From: Rhizophlyctis rosea
Taxonomy: Eukaryota; Chytridiomycota; Chytridiomycetes; Rhizophlyctidales; Rhizophlyctidaceae
NCBI GenBank assembly: GCA_027596075.1
Contig: JADGJC010000529.1
Span: forward strand, 1 to 20,161
Length of the DNA stretch: 20,161 bases
Direction: 5' to 3'
The notes under the pieces were generated by a model. That model worked only from the letters and a program-made list of their open reading frames with translations. It did no database searches and was not told the origin of the DNA. Both the position numbers and the translations under genes were made by a program. Positions 19,841-20,161 of the stretch are shown piece after piece; within the stretch, counting starts at the first letter, position 1, and each line of letters begins with the position of its first letter.

Positions 19841-20089
19841 TTTTTAACTGTTCGGCTTGCATACCACGGTTGCGACGTTTCCGCCCAATCATCCCCGACT
19901 TTGCTACCCATTTTAGTCATAACGGGATGCCGGGCGACTAGGACGACGATCCAGCTCGTTGTCGCTTGATCGTTGCAGCATTTTCGGTATGCTAGAGACG
20001 AGCGACCACCAGGAGTCTCCTCGTTTCCTTAATTTCAACCAACCATCGTCCAAATCAACGTGAATAGCATGACGAGAACCCATTTTGGG
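19841..20089. other. Unique subtelomeric spacer
   Basis: About 250 bp between the inverted-repeat arm and the telomere. No gene or repeat recognised. The last bases before the first full unit (TTTTGGG) look like a degenerate telomere unit. Confidence 0.6.
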
Positions 20090-20161
20090 TTAGGGTTAGG
20101 GTTAGGGTTAGGGTTAGGGTTAGGGTTAGGGTTAGGGTTAGGGTTAGGGTTAGGGTTAGGG
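20090..20161 (+). repeat. Telomere, twelve TTAGGG units
   Basis: Seventy-two bases of perfect TTAGGG in the orientation of a right chromosome end. TTAGGG is shared by most fungi and by animals and several protists, so it supports the end-of-chromosome call more than an exact taxon. Confidence 0.98.

Noticed and set aside
1..20161. CRISPR array or bacterial-type operon
   Set aside because: No regularly spaced repeats with unique spacers; introns and a TTAGGG telomere show a eukaryotic chromosome.

Overview
The window is the right-hand end of a eukaryotic chromosome. It finishes in twelve perfect TTAGGG units (20090-20161), written with the G-rich strand running outward as at a real chromosome end. 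Compact genes with 55-89 nt GT-AG introns, short intergenic distances, a decayed Ty3/gypsy fragment and an F-box-like tandem family suggest a fungus. The LUFS+WD40 gene is unlike ascomycete Flo8/Som1 proteins, so an early-diverging (for example chytrid-like) fungus is my best guess. This is inference; no rRNA or marker gene is present.

Layout. (1) 1-813, minus strand: a protein with at least four RanBP2-type zinc fingers, running off the left edge, with a frame break in G-homopolymers. (2) 814-3490: gene-poor sequence. (3) 3490-9215, minus strand: three tandem copies of an F-box-like gene at graded decay. Copy 1 (3872-4671) has a stop, frameshifts and a lost splice donor. Copy 2 (5960-6919) is intact, three exons, 267 aa. 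Copy 3 (7345-9215) is 5'-truncated, frameshifted and split by a Ty3/gypsy protease-reverse transcriptase fragment (about 7600-8756). A segment downstream of copy 2 that encodes a hydrophobic stretch recurs behind copy 1, so the duplicated unit is longer than the gene. (4) 9659-15759, minus strand: the main gene, nine exons, 1841 codons, encoding a LEUNIG-like corepressor with a low-complexity N-terminus, a LUFS (LisH-containing) domain, a roughly 1000-residue Gln/Gly/Pro/Met-rich linker and a C-terminal WD40 propeller. All eight introns join in phase and the summed exon length is divisible by three. (5) 15760-17717: upstream region, no gene recognised. (6) 17718-19840: about 2.1 kb bounded by imperfect inverted repeats of about 300 bp, containing a 50-aa GATA-like zinc-finger ORF, short repeats and an unrecognised acidic ORF. 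(7) 19841-20161: subtelomere and telomere.

The conserved corepressor gene lies only about 4.4 kb from the telomere and is flanked on both sides by unstable DNA (a decaying gene family with a retroelement, and a subtelomeric inverted-repeat element). The genes do not form a pathway. The points of most interest are the LUFS+WD40 architecture, the retroelement-split paralogue, and the inverted-repeat element with its minimal zinc finger.
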